Shown here: positions 1-10,968 of the stretch, in pieces
Layout of the letters: each line of letters begins with the position of its first letter
Numbering within the stretch: position 1 is the first letter of the stretch
NCBI GenBank assembly: GCA_013215775.1
Contig: JABSQO010000001.1
Span: forward strand, 186,001-250,000
Length of the DNA: 64,000 bases
Source: Piscirickettsiaceae bacterium
GTDB lineage: Bacteria > Pseudomonadota > Gammaproteobacteria > Nitrosococcales > Methylophagaceae
Reading direction: 5' to 3'
Program-made: the position numbers and the translations under genes
Notes under the pieces: model-generated
The model's input: the letters and a program-made list of their open reading frames with translations, nothing else
Database searches by the model: none
What the model was told of the DNA's origin: nothing

Positions 1-3000
1 GCAATATCTCTAACAAATCAGTGCGGCCAATCAGTGACTCTAAACTTGTCACGCCAAGTGCCGCTAACCATTCTTGTGTTTCACGTGCAACAAATTGGAA
101 ATAGTTCATCACCATTTGTGGCAAACCAATAAAGTGCTGGCTACGTAACACATCATTTTGAGTTGCAACACCGGTAGCACAGTTATTCAAATGACAAATA
201 CGCAAGAATTTACAGCCCAAAGCAACCATTGGCCCAGTACCAAAACCAAAGCTTTCCGCACCTAAAATAGCGGCTTTTACGACATCTAATCCTGTTTTTA
301 AACCACCATCCGTTTGCAAGCGAACTTTATCTCGCAAATCGTTAGCTCGTAGAGTTTGATGCGCCTCACTCAGCCCTAATTCCCACGGGCCACCAGCATA
401 TTTCACTGATGTTAGCGGACTTGCACCCGTACCACCGTCATAACCTGAAATAGTAATCAAATCAGCATAGGCTTTTGCCACACCTGCGGCAACCGTTCCC
501 ACACCGGCTTCGGCCACTAATTTCACCGATACTAAGGCATCAGGATTAACTTGTTTCAAGTCAAAAATCAGCTGTGCCAAATCTTCAATGGAATAGATAT
601 CATGATGCGGTGGTGGTGAAATCAACGTCACGCCCGGTATCGAATGACGCAAAGTTGCAATCATTTGATTTACTTTAGCGCCGGGCAATTGCCCGCCTTC
701 ACCAGGCTTAGCACCTTGTGCAATCTTAATCTGTAATACTTCTGCATTGACCAAATAATGAGGTGTTACCCCAAAACGACCTGAAGCAACCTGCTTAATC
801 TTCGACATTTTTTCGGTGCCATAACGTGCAGGGTCTTCACCACCTTCACCTGAATTAGAGCGACCACCTAAGCGGTTCATGCCTGTTGCTAATGCTTCAT
901 GTGCTTCTGGTGACAACGCACCTAATGACATGCCGGCACTATCAAATCGTTTTAGGATCTGACCAATATCCTCAACCTCATCCAATGCTAACGGTGTTTC
1001 AGCTAGTTTTAGTGCTAATAAATCTCGCAATACGGCAACAGGGCGGTCATTCACTAATTGAGCATATTCTTTATAGGTGTCATAACTGCCACCTTGTACT
1101 GCTTTTTGCAATGTGCCCACAACATCTGGGTTATAGGCATGATATTCACCGCCATGAATATATTTCAGTAAGCCGCCTTGCTCGCGTTTTTTACGTTTAT
1201 TCCACGCTCGCGCTGCCACAGCCTGTTGGTCACTTTGCAATTCTTCAAAACCAGTACCACTAATGCGGCTAGTCGTGCCCTTAAAGCATTTTTCAACAAC
1301 ATCTTCATGCAAACCAACAATTTCATACAATTGTGCGCCGCGATAGCTGGCAATCGTTGAAATACCCATTTTTGAAGTGACTTTATAAAGACCTTTATTA
1401 ATGCCTTTACGGAATTTCTGACAAACCGAAGCATAACTATCGTCTTTAATCTCACCTATTTTCAGCATGTCATTAAGGCAGGCATAAGCCAGATAAGGAT
1501 ATATCGCCGTTGCACCATAACCAATCAACACTGCAAAGTGATGAGGATCGCGTGTCGTTGCAGTTTCAACCACAATATTGGCATCACAGCGTAAGCCTTG
1601 TTGAATCAAGCGGTGATGTACTGCTCCCGTTGCAAGCAGAGCATGCATGGTTTGTTTGTTTTCTGAAATACCACGATCTGATAAGGTGATAATCACTGTG
1701 CCAGCTCGCACAGCAGCCTCAGCTTGATCCGCGATGGCATCAACTGCATCCGCTAAATCTACGTCGCCGCTATAATGTAAAGAGATATTGATTGATTGAT
1801 ATTTATCATCGCTATCACCCTTCGCCATTAATTGCTGGAAACGATTTTCTGACAAAACCGGTGAATCTACCACTAAGCGAGCGGCATGTTTTTCACTCTC
1901 TTCAAATAGATTGTGTTCGCGACCAAAACAGGTTTCTAATGACATTACGATACTTTCACGCAATGAATCTATTGGCGGGTTAGTCACTTGGGCAAACTGT
2001 TGGCGGAAGTAATCAAATAACGACCGCTCTCGCTGAGATAACACTGGAAATGGGGTGTCATCACCCATAGATCCTGTTGCCTCTTGGCCAACTTCACCCA
2101 ACACCCGGATCACTTGATCACGTTCTTCAAAGCTTACTTGGAATAATTTTTCATGCGTGCCAAATTGTTCAGCATCCATCGCTTGAGGAACTTCATCTGC
2201 CGTATCATCTAAGCGCTGTAAATTATCATCAATCCACTGCTTGTATGGATGCGCACTCTTAAGTGCATGATCAATATGCTTAGGTAATAGTAGTTTGCCA
2301 GTCGCGGTATCTATCGCTAACATTTCACCTGGTTTTAAACGACCTTTTACGACCACATCTTCTGGTTTATACGGATAGACGCCCACTTCTGATGCCAAAG
2401 TAATATGACGATCTTTAGTGATAATGTAACGCGCAGGACGCAAACCATTGCGATCAAGCGTACAGGCAGCATAACGACCATCCGTTAAGACTACGCCCGC
2501 CGGACCATCCCATGGTTCCATATGCATGGAATTAAAATCATAAAATGCGCGGAGTTCAGGATCCATTGTTGTGGCGTGCTGCCATGCAGGTGGAATCAAC
2601 AAGCGCATTGCTCGGAATATATCCATACCACCAGCCATTAAGGCTTCCAGCATATTATCCATACTAGATGAATCTGATCCTGTTTTACCGACCAGAGGAC
2701 GAATATCGTCCATATTCTCTATTAGAGGAGTAACTAATTTAGCACCACGCGCCAAAGCCCAATTACGATTCCCTTCAACCGTATTGATTTCGCCGTTATG
2801 CGCCAAGTAGCGGAATGGTTGTGCCAATCGCCACTCAGGTAATGTATTGGTAGAAAATCGTTGATGGAACACACAAATCGCAGTTTCCATTCGAGGATCG
2901 TTTAAATCTTGGTAAAAAACAGGTAAATATTCAGGCATTACCAAACCTTTATATGACACTACTTGCGAAGATAGTGCTGGAATATAAAACGCATTATCAT

Positions 3001-3553
3001 TCGTTACCGCTTTTTCTGCTAAACGACGAGCAATATATAAGTGTCGCTCAAAGGCTGCTTGATCCATTTCTGCGGCAGCATTCACAAATACCTGTTTCAT
3101 AATTGGCATTGAACGCATTGCTTGTTCACCACAAGCGGATTCTGCGTCAATAGGCACATCACGCCAGCCCAAGACTTCAAGGCCTTGCGCTATTAATTGT
3201 TCAGTTACAATATCTTGGTTGATGATTGCTTTCGCGGGGTCTTGTGACAAAAACACCATGCCAACCGCATAGTTATCAGCCAAAGAAAAACCGAGTTCCT
3301 CAGCAATTGCGCGGAAAAAGCTATCTGGTTTTTGCATCAACAAACCACAACCATCGCCTGTTTTACCATCAGCACCAATAGCGCCGCGATGCGTTAAATT
3401 GCCTAAAGCTTCGATAGATGTTGTGACTAACCAATGGCTAGCCTTACCATCCATCTGCGCCATTAAACCAAATCCGCAGTTTTCTTTCTCAAATTTAGAC
3501 CGATATAGGCCTTGTTCTAATTCTATTGGCTGACTCACGTCACGTACCTTCAT
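1..3553 (-). CDS. gltB: Glutamate synthase (NADPH) large subunit, 3' end beyond window
   Basis: Makes glutamate from glutamine and 2-oxoglutarate. The N-terminal class-II glutaminase domain releases ammonia, which a tunnel delivers to the FMN synthase domain. I chose the ATG at 3553 because it places the catalytic Cys of the NCGFG motif at residue 26, after a short propeptide, as in the enterobacterial enzyme. Downstream are [16 protein letters not shown] and, near positions 185-220, the CKFLRIC...C cysteines that bind the 3Fe-4S cluster. About 1184 codons are present and roughly the last 300, including the GXGXG-repeat domain, are missing. It is divergent from purE. Related to the nitrogen-assimilation theme of the nirB operon at the far end of the window. 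Confidence 0.97.
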   Translation of the reverse strand, partial: MKVRDVSQPIELEQGLYRSKFEKENCGFGLMAQMDGKASHWLVTTSIEALGNLTHRGAIGADGKTGDGCGLLMQKPDSFFRAIAEELGFSLADNYAVGMVFLSQDPAKAIINQDIVTEQLIAQGLEVLGWRDVPIDAESACGEQAMRSMPIMKQVFVNAAAEMDQAAFERHLYIARRLAEKAVTNDNAFYIPALSSQVVSYKGLVMPEYLPVFYQDLNDPRMETAICVFHQRFSTNTLPEWRLAQPFRYLAHNGEINTVEGNRNWALARGAKLVTPLIENMDDIRPLVGKTGSDSSSMDNMLEALMAGGMDIFRAMRLLIPPAWQHATTMDPELRAFYDFNSMHMEPWDGPAGVVLTDGRYAACTLDRNGLRPARYIITKDRHITLASEVGVYPYKPEDVVVKGRLKPGEMLAIDTATGKLLLPKHIDHALKSAHPYKQWIDDNLQRLDDTADEVPQAMDAEQFGTHEKLFQVSFEERDQVIRVLGEVGQEATGSMGDDTPFPVLSQRERSLFDYFRQQFAQVTNPPIDSLRESIVMSLETCFGREHNLFEESEKHAARLVVDSPVLSENRFQQLMAKGDSDDKYQSINISLHYSGDVDLADAVDAIADQAEAAVRAGTVIITLSDRGISENKQTMHALLATGAVHHRLIQQGLRCDANIVVETATTRDPHHFAVLIGYGATAIYPYLAYACLNDMLKIGEIKDDSYASVCQKFRKGINKGLYKVTSKMGISTIASYRGAQLYEIVGLHEDVVEKCFKGTTSRISGTGFEELQSDQQAVAARAWNKRKKREQGGLLKYIHGGEYHAYNPDVVGTLQKAVQGGSYDTYKEYAQLVNDRPVAVLRDLLALKLAETPLALDEVEDIGQILKRFDSAGMSLGALSPEAHEALATGMNRLGGRSNSGEGGEDPARYGTEKMSKIKQVASGRFGVTPHYLVNAEVLQIKIAQGAKPGEGGQLPGAKVNQMIATLRHSIPGVTLISPPPHHDIYSIEDLAQLIFDLKQVNPDALVSVKLVAEAGVGTVAAGVAKAYADLITISGYDGGTGASPLTSVKYAGGPWELGLSEAHQTLRANDLRDKVRLQTDGGLKTGLDVVKAAILGAESFGFGTGPMVALGCKFLRICHLNNCATGVATQNDVLRSQHFIGLPQMVMNYFQFVARETQEWLAALGVTSLESLIGRTDLLEIL

Positions 3554-3772
3554 TAGTGTTTAATGCCTGTCTTCTCGTCGCCTGTGACATGGGAAGCACT
3601 GCCTTAATCATAAAAGACGGCAAAATGGATCTATCATTATAGCTGTTGCTCTCATGCCATTCAATGATCCTAATATCTTTAATGACGGTATCGCCTAAAC
3701 CTGCAAATTTCCCTAAATTCAATAAAATAGCTAAAATGATGCGTTGTTTTAGGGTAATACAATGGATAGATC

Positions 3773-4264
3773 ATGAATAAACCTATCATCGGCATCGTTA
3801 TGGGCAGTAATAGTGACTGGCCTGTTATGCAAAAAGCAGTTGAACAACTTGAAGCCTTTGGCGTACCTTATGAAGCCAAAGTTGTTTCTGCTCATCGCAC
3901 ACCGGACTTACTCACTGAATATGCTGTAACGGCCAAAGACAGAGGATTAACTTGTATTCTTGCTGGCGCGGGTGGTGCTGCACACTTACCCGGTATGTTA
4001 GCGGCAAATACAACAATACCTGTTCTCGGAGTACCAGTACCCTCAAAATATCTGAACGGTCAGGACTCATTACTTTCTATCGTGCAGATGCCAAAAGGTA
4101 TTCCTGTCGCTACTTTTGCGATTGGTGAAGCTGGGGCTGCTAATGCAGCCTTATTTGCGATTGCCCAGCTTGCAACGACAAATAAAGAACTTGCAGACAA
4201 ATTAGAACAGTTCAGAAAAGACCAGCACAAAAATGTATTGGCAATGACTCTTCCCCCCGAGTAA
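3773..4264 (+). CDS. purE: N5-carboxyaminoimidazole ribonucleotide mutase
   Basis: Class I PurE, which moves the carboxylate of N5-CAIR to C4 in purine synthesis. The 163-residue length is normal. Visible motifs are [10 protein letters not shown] near residue 10, the SAHRTP loop with the catalytic His at residue 41, and [11 protein letters not shown] near residues 65-75. purK follows after 5 bp, so the two successive enzymes are certainly co-transcribed. The upstream 219-bp spacer is shared with divergent gltB. No clear PurR operator was seen there. Confidence 0.97.
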   Translation: MNKPIIGIVMGSNSDWPVMQKAVEQLEAFGVPYEAKVVSAHRTPDLLTEYAVTAKDRGLTCILAGAGGAAHLPGMLAANTTIPVLGVPVPSKYLNGQDSLLSIVQMPKGIPVATFAIGEAGAANAALFAIAQLATTNKELADKLEQFRKDQHKNVLAMTLPPE

Positions 4265-4269
4265 ATATA

Positions 4270-5415
4270 ATGACCCTCTCAAAACAGATACTGCCAGGTG
4301 CTACTTTAGGCATGCTTGGCGGAGGCCAGCTCGGCCGTATGTTTACTACCGCAGCTCAAACTATGGGTTATCGTGTAGTCGTACTAGACCCTGATACCAA
4401 TAGTCCAGCGGGCATTATTGCGGACCAACATATCTGCGCTAAATACACAGATGAAAAGGCTCTAAATCAACTTGCTGAGTTATGTGATGCCATTACGACA
4501 GAGTTTGAGAATATACCCGCAACGACTTTATCCTATTTAGAAACCAAAACAACAGTACACCCCTCATCAAAAGCACTCGCACAAACTCAAAATCGCATTA
4601 TTGAAAAACAATTTATTGAATCACTTGGTATTAACGTCGCGCCTTATGCTGCTATTCGCTCTGCTGCTGACATTGATGCTATCGCCAATACCTTTCACTT
4701 CCCCGCCATCCTAAAAGCAGCCAGCTTTGGTTATGACGGTAAAGGACAGGTTGTTTGTAGCAACGCTAGTGATGTCCACAGTGCATTTGCCGCGCTAAAC
4801 AACGTGGAATGTGTGCTGGAACAGCGCATCAACCTAGAACGTGAAGTCTCAACGGTGTTAGCTCGCGGTCAATCAGGTGATATTACTAATTTTCCCGTAG
4901 CTGAAAATGTACATGTAAATGGTGTTTTGCATTCCACTACCGTACCCAGCAGTATTCCAGAACAACAAGCGCAAAGCATCCTTAAAATAGCCGATACAAT
5001 TGCCGAGGGCCTAGACTATGTTGGCACCATGGCGGTAGAATTTTTTATCTCCACCGAAGGCGATATTCTGGCTAATGAAATTGCCCCCAGACCGCATAAC
5101 TCTGGCCACTTTACCCTTGATGCTTGTGAAACATCGCAATTTGAACAGCAGGTTAGGATGTTATGTGGCCTACCTTCCGGTAATTGCAAACTCACCTCAC
5201 CAGTAGTGATGATTAATTTATTAGGCGATGTGTGGGGTAAAACACAACCTCATTGGGATTCTTTACTATCACAGCCACAGATTAAACTTCATTTATACGG
5301 TAAAAAAGAGGCTCGCGCTGGCCGTAAAATGGGACACTTTAATGTGCTGACCTCCGACATTAAACAGGCAACAAAAATTGCCTTACAGTCTTTTGAAGAT
5401 TTGAAGGCCGACTAG
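4270..5415 (+). CDS. purK: 5-(carboxyamino)imidazole ribonucleotide synthase
   Basis: ATP-grasp enzyme that carboxylates AIR with bicarbonate to give N5-CAIR, the substrate of PurE just upstream. The N-terminal nucleotide-binding-like fold begins with GMLGGGQLGRM. The ATP-grasp core shows ILKAASFGYDGKGQ, the acidic metal ligands in AVEFF, and NEIAPRPHNSGH, which is diagnostic of PurK. At 381 residues it has the usual length. A small unrelated membrane gene starts 24 bp after the stop. Confidence 0.96.
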   Translation: MTLSKQILPGATLGMLGGGQLGRMFTTAAQTMGYRVVVLDPDTNSPAGIIADQHICAKYTDEKALNQLAELCDAITTEFENIPATTLSYLETKTTVHPSSKALAQTQNRIIEKQFIESLGINVAPYAAIRSAADIDAIANTFHFPAILKAASFGYDGKGQVVCSNASDVHSAFAALNNVECVLEQRINLEREVSTVLARGQSGDITNFPVAENVHVNGVLHSTTVPSSIPEQQAQSILKIADTIAEGLDYVGTMAVEFFISTEGDILANEIAPRPHNSGHFTLDACETSQFEQQVRMLCGLPSGNCKLTSPVVMINLLGDVWGKTQPHWDSLLSQPQIKLHLYGKKEARAGRKMGHFNVLTSDIKQATKIALQSFEDLKAD

Positions 5416-5439
5416 CCCTCAGAAAATATAAGCCCACAT

Positions 5440-5835
5440 ATGATTAAAAATATCATCATCGTAGTCTTGTTATTAAGCATTTCTATTGGCGGATTTTTTG
5501 TCAGCAGTACTATAAGTCTTCTTAAGTCGACAATGACCACCTTGCAAATCAAGCATAAAAAAGCGATTGTCAAAACTAAAATCAAAGAGCGGGGTAAAAG
5601 AGTATTGGCCGCTATCCCTATAGCAGGCCTTATTGCTGTCGTTTGGTTTGAAAAATTAGAGTATGAAGAGTGGCAACAAGATAATCCTGACGGTACTCCT
5701 GAGCAATATTCAAAAGAAATGGCCGATTTAGTTTATGAAATGGCTGACGAATATTATGAAAAAATAAACAACACCTCTTCTAATTCCAATCTCCCTGTCG
5801 ATGGAGAGACTAATAATGTCAACGAGGCACCCTGA
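5440..5835 (+). CDS. Small membrane protein of unknown function
   Basis: I do not recognise this 131-residue protein. It opens with a hydrophobic segment (about residues 3-25), followed by a strongly basic stretch rich in Lys (about 38-55). A second hydrophobic segment follows near residues 57-68. The acidic C-terminal third is rich in Glu, Asp and Asn, with [12 protein letters not shown] and a [11 protein letters not shown] helix. The arrangement suggests a small inner-membrane protein. Its stop (TGA at 5833-5835) lies one base before the ATG of the DUF188 gene, so the two are probably translationally linked. ORF reality rests on length and this coupling. Confidence 0.7.
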   Translation: MIKNIIIVVLLLSISIGGFFVSSTISLLKSTMTTLQIKHKKAIVKTKIKERGKRVLAAIPIAGLIAVVWFEKLEYEEWQQDNPDGTPEQYSKEMADLVYEMADEYYEKINNTSSNSNLPVDGETNNVNEAP

Positions 5836-5836
5836 A

Positions 5837-6283
5837 ATGAAAATATGGGTTGATGCAGATGCCTGCCCTGCCGTTATCAAAGATATCTTATTTAAAGCTG
5901 CTATGCGCACTAAATTAAATATGACTTTAGTGGCTAACCACGCAATGCGTATACCGTCATCACAATATATTAAGTTTCTACAAGTAACGTCCGGTTTTGA
6001 TGTTGCTGACAATGAAATTGTTCAGCGGCTAAGCGGTGGTGATTTGGTGATTACTGGCGATATTCCTTTGGCTGCCGAGGTCCTCGAAAAGGGAGGTCAC
6101 GCACTCAATCCTAGAGGAGAGCTATACACGGTTGATAATATTAAAGCCCGTTTAACCATGCGGGACTTTATGGACAGCCTGCGTAGTAGTGGCGTCAATA
6201 CGGGTGGTCCGTCAGCGCTCAATCAAAGCGATCGGCACGCATTTGCAAATCAACTGGATAAATTCTTAACCCAAAACGCTTGA
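5837..6283 (+). CDS. yaiI: YaiI/YqxD family protein (DUF188, PIN-like)
   Basis: Conserved DUF188 protein, a PIN-like nuclease-fold family of uncertain biochemical role. Motifs are [11 protein letters not shown] at the N-terminus (acidic cluster of the putative metal site), [11 protein letters not shown]-like residues, [12 protein letters not shown], and [12 protein letters not shown] with a [12 protein letters not shown] tail. I start at 5837 because family members begin with M[10 protein letters not shown]. An in-frame ATG at 5816 with a GGAG eight bases ahead is a competing start, which would overlap the upstream gene. Length from 5837 is 148 residues, typical for the family. Confidence 0.9.
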   Translation: MKIWVDADACPAVIKDILFKAAMRTKLNMTLVANHAMRIPSSQYIKFLQVTSGFDVADNEIVQRLSGGDLVITGDIPLAAEVLEKGGHALNPRGELYTVDNIKARLTMRDFMDSLRSSGVNTGGPSALNQSDRHAFANQLDKFLTQNA

Positions 6284-6374
6284 TTCAGGATGACAAACCG
6301 TAGGCGACTCTTAAATCTGCAGCCCTAAATACTAAATAGGCCGTGCATCGATATTTTCGTTCAGAATGGAAAGT

Positions 6375-6938
6375 TTATTTTCCTAACATCTGATCTCTTA
6401 ATCTAGCCTTAACCGGCCTATTAGATAACCAAATACCAAATAAGGCCTGTTTAAATTCAGCTGAAGTAATAATGGCTTGTTCAGAGCCATTTTTCAAAAT
6501 ACTGACCCCTTGGTCAGGAATATTGATAAATTCAAACACATCGCCGACCACAATCTTGTCACTAAACGCCCCTAGAAATTGTTCTATTTCAGTAGCGATT
6601 GGTTCTACATTTCCACCTGTAGACTTACTAAAGCCTTGTCGAGTAGCTTTAGACATTTTCTTTGATGTGATCTTAGGCGAAATAATGTGCAATCGAATGG
6701 CCATGGCATCAGTCGACTGAATAATGGCGCCAGCATCCGAACTCTTCTCCGTTAAATATAAGCCCGCCACATAAAGTTCAAAAATAAATTTATTACGAAC
6801 ACCTAAGCCATTTAACTGTAGTGTCTGCTCGCCCGCCTGCAATGTATCAGGCATCACAATCCCTTCAAGCTTTACTGCTGACACCGATAAGGAAACAAAT
6901 AACAAGGCAAATGATATTAGAGTAATTAATTTACGCAT
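6375..6938 (-). CDS. Chalcone isomerase-like periplasmic protein
   Basis: 187-residue secreted protein with a clear signal peptide (MRKLITL..., hydrophobic to about residue 20, ending SVSA). The mature part matches the bacterial chalcone isomerase-like fold: GVRNKFIFELYVAGLYL near residues 48-64, then a GDVFEF strand and a C-terminal LFGIWL(S)xxPVxxxLRDQMLG motif. Bacterial members have no established reaction and are often found with periplasmic or redox genes. It lies 28 bp downstream of topA on the same strand and may be read from the topA transcript. Confidence 0.85.
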   Translation of the reverse strand: MRKLITLISFALLFVSLSVSAVKLEGIVMPDTLQAGEQTLQLNGLGVRNKFIFELYVAGLYLTEKSSDAGAIIQSTDAMAIRLHIISPKITSKKMSKATRQGFSKSTGGNVEPIATEIEQFLGAFSDKIVVGDVFEFINIPDQGVSILKNGSEQAIITSAEFKQALFGIWLSNRPVKARLRDQMLGK

Positions 6939-6966
6939 TACTGTGACTCCCTTTTTAGCAATAAAT

Positions 6967-9252
6967 TTATGACGATTCTATTTTTTCACTAAATCCGCAT
7001 TCTTTTTGTGGACAGACTTTTTCAGTTCCACGGCTTTTTGTTGTTTTCACTGTCAGGATCGGCCACTTACAATCGGGACACTCTTCCTTCAAGGGCTCAT
7101 TCCATAAGGCATAGTCACACCCTGGATATTCTGAACAAGAATAAAAAATCTTACCCCGTCGTGATTTACGAGTCAGAATTTCACCCTTATTGCATTGCGG
7201 ACAGCTTACACCGGTATTGGTTGGCTGTTCTAGTGACTCAATATGCTTACATTTAGGATAGCTACTACAGCCGATAAACTTACCGTATTTACCGGTACGA
7301 ACCCATAAGTCTGATTCACATTTCGGACATTTTCTATCCGCGACAACTTCTGGCTCACTAGCGGTCGTCTCTTCGCCATCAATATTCCGAGTGTAATCAC
7401 ATTCAGGATAGGCGGTACAACCGATAAATCGACCACTTCGTCCTAAACGGCTTGATAATTTCTTGCCACATTTAGGGCAATCTTCATCCAATAATTCTTG
7501 AGTAACATCACTACGCTGAACTTCTTTATCTTTGGTTTCAACTTGTTCTTTAAAGGGGCCCCAAAACTTACGTAGCAACGGTATCCATTCTTCTTCACCG
7601 CGAGCTACCGCATCCAGCTCATCTTCTAGCTTGGCAGTGAAACCATAGTCAACATATTTAGTGAAATGTTGTGCTAAAAATTTCCCCACCACACGGCCTA
7701 CATCGGTGGGATGGAAACGTTTTTTCTCTAACTCAACATATTCACGCTGTAGTAAAGTTGAGATAATGCTGGCATATGTGGATGGGCGACCGATATCGTG
7801 CTCTTCTAACGAGCGGACTAAGCTGGCCTCACTAAACCGTGGTGGTGGCTCGGTAAAATGCTGTTCTGGACGAATAGCGTTAAGCTCAACAACATCACCC
7901 ACTTCCATTGCTGGTAACAATCGTTCATCTTTATCTGATTTGACTGCATCATCTTTACCTTCAAGATAAACACTCATAAAGCCTGGATTGACAACCGTAG
8001 AACCATTAGCCCGGAATGTATTTCCTGTGCCACAGCCCAAATCAACGGCCACCGTGTTCATTGTTGCGTGGACCATTTGGCTTGCAATCGTTCGCTGCCA
8101 AATTAAAGTATAGAGCTTTAATTGATCTGCAGGTAAATAAGCCTTTAACGACTCTGGTGTACGTAAAATTGATGTTGTACGTACCGCCTCATGCGCTTCC
8201 TGTGCATTTTTGGATTTGGTTTTGTAAATCTGTGGCTTAGACGGTACCGCTGTGGCACCATATTTTTCGGCAATAAAGCCGCGGATTTCTTCAATTGCTA
8301 CTGAAGCCAACGTTACCGAATCTGTACGCATATAGGTAATCAAACCTACCGCGCCTTCTCCCGTGTCAGCACCTTCATAAAGCTGTTGAGCTACACTCAT
8401 AGTACGTTGGGCACCGAAGCCTAATTTACGCGAAGCTTCTTGTTGTAAAGTTGATGTTGTAAAAGGTGCTGCGGGATTACGTTTTCGTTGTTTTTTATCA
8501 ACCTTCGTAACTAATAACTTGCCATCCGCCGCCTTGTTTAACGTTTCGACAACATCTGCAGATTGTTCCGCGTTATTAACAGTAAATTGAGAAAGCTTCT
8601 CGCCTTTATAATACGTTAGCTTAGCTTCAAAATCTTGCTTCTCTGCTATTGCATCGGCTTCAATTGTCCAATATTCTTGCGGAACAAAAGCCTCAATTTC
8701 CAGTTCGCGCTCCACGATCATCCTTAATGCCGGACTTTGGACGCGACCCGCCGACAAACCTCGACGTATTTTTTTCCATAACAATGGCGATAAAGTAAAA
8801 CCAACCAAATAATCTAATGCCCGCCGTGCTTGCTGTGCATTAACCATATCCATTGAAAGTTCACGCGGATTGGCTACTGCATCATTAACCGCTTGTTTAG
8901 TTATTTCGTGAAATACCACCCGGTGTGTTTCTTTGTTTTTAAGAACGCCTCGTTTTTTTAATAGCTCATACAAATGCCATGAAATCGCCTCACCCTCGCG
9001 ATCAGGATCCGTTGCGAGATATAAAGTGTCGGCTTTTTTCATTGCCTTAGCAATCGCATCCACATGTTTGCTGTTGCGATCGATGATTTGATATTTCATT
9101 GCAAAATCATTTTCGGTATCAACCGCGCCTTCTTTAGGCAATAAATCACGAACATGGCCATAAGATGCCAATACTTCAACATCTTTACCAAGATATTTTT
9201 TGATCGTTTTTGCCTTAGCAGGCGATTCTACGATGACTAATTTTTTTCCCAT
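6967..9252 (-). CDS. topA: DNA topoisomerase I
   Basis: Type IA topoisomerase that relaxes negative supercoils through a 5'-phosphotyrosine intermediate. The Toprim domain (about residues 3-140) carries ESPAKAKTI and the acidic TDPDREGEA motif near residue 81. The catalytic Tyr is residue 307 within GLITYMRTDS. The C-terminus has three C4 zinc-ribbon modules (CPKCGKKL..., CPKCESDL..., CPQCNKGE...) plus a further Cys pair region. The 761-residue length is slightly shorter than the E. coli enzyme. Gene order topA-smg-dprA on the same strand is a conserved gammaproteobacterial block. Confidence 0.98.
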   Translation of the reverse strand: MGKKLVIVESPAKAKTIKKYLGKDVEVLASYGHVRDLLPKEGAVDTENDFAMKYQIIDRNSKHVDAIAKAMKKADTLYLATDPDREGEAISWHLYELLKKRGVLKNKETHRVVFHEITKQAVNDAVANPRELSMDMVNAQQARRALDYLVGFTLSPLLWKKIRRGLSAGRVQSPALRMIVERELEIEAFVPQEYWTIEADAIAEKQDFEAKLTYYKGEKLSQFTVNNAEQSADVVETLNKAADGKLLVTKVDKKQRKRNPAAPFTTSTLQQEASRKLGFGAQRTMSVAQQLYEGADTGEGAVGLITYMRTDSVTLASVAIEEIRGFIAEKYGATAVPSKPQIYKTKSKNAQEAHEAVRTTSILRTPESLKAYLPADQLKLYTLIWQRTIASQMVHATMNTVAVDLGCGTGNTFRANGSTVVNPGFMSVYLEGKDDAVKSDKDERLLPAMEVGDVVELNAIRPEQHFTEPPPRFSEASLVRSLEEHDIGRPSTYASIISTLLQREYVELEKKRFHPTDVGRVVGKFLAQHFTKYVDYGFTAKLEDELDAVARGEEEWIPLLRKFWGPFKEQVETKDKEVQRSDVTQELLDEDCPKCGKKLSSRLGRSGRFIGCTAYPECDYTRNIDGEETTASEPEVVADRKCPKCESDLWVRTGKYGKFIGCSSYPKCKHIESLEQPTNTGVSCPQCNKGEILTRKSRRGKIFYSCSEYPGCDYALWNEPLKEECPDCKWPILTVKTTKSRGTEKVCPQKECGFSEKIESS

Positions 9253-9336
9253 ATACTCTTTACCAAAAACAAACCGACTTATATAGAACTGCCCACATAA
9301 TGCGGGCAGATTATTGTCGAATATTTACCAACGATT

Positions 9337-9819
9337 CTAATGAATAACGGCTTCCATATCTTCGAAAACCAAATCTTCCATCCATGCGTAAGCTTCTTCA
9401 CGACCTGGCTGATAAAACAATACCATCAGCACGACCCATTTCATCTGATCCAAATCAACCTCGTGCTCGTCTAATGCGAGCACACGTTCAATGACTATTT
9501 CCCGAGTATCCGCATCAAGCACACCAACCTGCTCTAAAAAGAGTAAATAGCCTCGACACTCAACATCTAAACGATCCATTTCTTGTTGAGTATAAAAACG
9601 TATCGCACTTAGCGATAAAGCATCATCGTCAGCTGTACTATCTTCCGTAACAACCGTCATGCTTTCTAGCCATTCAAATGCTTTATTAACCTCAAGCTCA
9701 GGAAAGCCAACCCGCTCAAGCTCTACTTCCAAGGCATCCTTGTCAGGTTTTTTCACATCATCTGTATCGATGTAATTTTCAAACAAATACAACAATACAT
9801 CAAATACATTCTCTTTCAT
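9337..9819 (-). CDS. smg: Smg family protein (DUF494)
   Basis: 160-residue, acidic, helix-rich cytoplasmic protein of the Smg/DUF494 family. It begins MKENVFDVLLYLFENYID and carries the family's FYTQQEMDRLDVECRGYL core and the ending MEDLVFEDMEAVIH. Its function is not established. It is known by its constant position beside dprA, and here it starts 21 bp after the dprA stop. Length and sequence are typical, with no damage seen. Confidence 0.93.
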   Translation of the reverse strand: MKENVFDVLLYLFENYIDTDDVKKPDKDALEVELERVGFPELEVNKAFEWLESMTVVTEDSTADDDALSLSAIRFYTQQEMDRLDVECRGYLLFLEQVGVLDADTREIVIERVLALDEHEVDLDQMKWVVLMVLFYQPGREEAYAWMEDLVFEDMEAVIH

Positions 9820-9840
9820 TAACTTCCTCTAATGGCAATC

Positions 9841-10956
9841 TCAATTGCCAACTCGAACATAGCGACTGCCAGGCAATGATTCAACCTGACCTTGTAGCTC
9901 TAATAATAATAGCATGGAGGAAACAACCTCTGCCGTCAATCCGCATCGCTCTATCAAACTATCAATTTCTATTGGGTCAAAACCTAAGTTATCAAATAAA
10001 ATCTGATAATCATCATCTAATTTCTCTTTAGGCTTTTCCATCGGTATTAAGGCCTCTTGCAACACCGCCTCTACTCCCGCTAAAGCACCTAACTCTTCAA
10101 GAATATCTGTCGCAGTTTCCACCAACTTAGCACCTTGCCGAATCAGTCGATGACACCCCCTTGCTAAGGGGTTATGTATTGAGCCCGGCATGGCGAAAAC
10201 CTCTCGGCCTTGCTCTAATGCCATTCGTGCCGTTATTAATGAACCACTACGAGTCGCCGCCTCAACAATCAAAGTCCCCAAAGACAAACCACTAATTATC
10301 CGATTCCGTCGAGGAAAATTGTCTGCATGTGGCGAGGTTCCTAAAGCAAATTCAGAAACAATCGCACCATTATGGGCAATATCATGTGCTAGATCTCGAT
10401 GTTTGGCAGGATAAACTCGGTCTAGACCTGTTCCAATAACAGCAATTGTTTTTCCTTGTGATGCCAAAGCGCCTCGGTGTGCTGCCGCATCAATACCCAT
10501 TGCTAAACCACTGGTGATGGTAATGCCTCCTTTTGCCAAATAACGAGCAAATTCATAGGATGAATCTCGTCCTGAAGCAGAAGGGTTCCGACTACCCACT
10601 ATTGCGATCTGCCAAGTTGACAATAAATTTGCATCGCCTTGCACAAATAATATGCTGGGGGGATCGGCAATCTGTTTTAACAATTCAGGATAGCGCGGGT
10701 CATTCAGCGTAATAATGTGTCTATCAGGTTCAGAAAACCAATTAAGATCTTGTTCTGCTTGATCCCAATCTGGATCAAGCAATGCCGTCCGAACTCGTTC
10801 AGAAATACCTTGTACTGATTTTAGATTAGAAAATAGTTCTTCAGGGTTGGCAAACTGATCCAATAACCGTGAAAAAGTAACGGGCCCCACACCAGAAATC
10901 CGGTGCAGGGCCAGCCAACTTGCTAATACTTTCTGTTCGTCTGGAAACCTGTTCAG
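9841..10956 (-). CDS. dprA: DNA-processing protein DprA, non-canonical start
   Basis: Rossmann-like DNA-binding protein that loads RecA on incoming single-stranded DNA during transformation. Motifs seen: VGSRNPSASG, TSGLAMGIDAAAH, VIGTGLDRVYP, FPRRNRIISGLS and EAATRSGSLITA. A C-terminal winged-helix-like part follows. The open frame has no ATG, GTG or TTG early enough. The first GTG (10890) falls inside the family's N-terminal motif (LALHRISGVGPVTF), so it would delete real protein. An AAAAGGA sequence just after the upstream lysM stop precedes ATT (10959) and CTG (10956). I place the start at CTG by Shine-Dalgarno spacing, which gives about 371 residues. The exact start is uncertain. Confidence 0.9.
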   Translation of the reverse strand: MNRFPDEQKVLASWLALHRISGVGPVTFSRLLDQFANPEELFSNLKSVQGISERVRTALLDPDWDQAEQDLNWFSEPDRHIITLNDPRYPELLKQIADPPSILFVQGDANLLSTWQIAIVGSRNPSASGRDSSYEFARYLAKGGITITSGLAMGIDAAAHRGALASQGKTIAVIGTGLDRVYPAKHRDLAHDIAHNGAIVSEFALGTSPHADNFPRRNRIISGLSLGTLIVEAATRSGSLITARMALEQGREVFAMPGSIHNPLARGCHRLIRQGAKLVETATDILEELGALAGVEAVLQEALIPMEKPKEKLDDDYQILFDNLGFDPIEIDSLIERCGLTAEVVSSMLLLLELQGQVESLPGSRYVRVGN

Positions 10957-10968
10957 AATAAAATCCTT

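Noticed and set aside
1165-1455. Frame of 96 codons opposite or alongside gltB
   Set aside because: It overlaps gltB coding sequence in another frame and has no homology. gltB is continuous through it.
10890-10890. GTG as start of dprA
   Set aside because: It falls inside the conserved N-terminal motif, removing about 22 residues that match the family.
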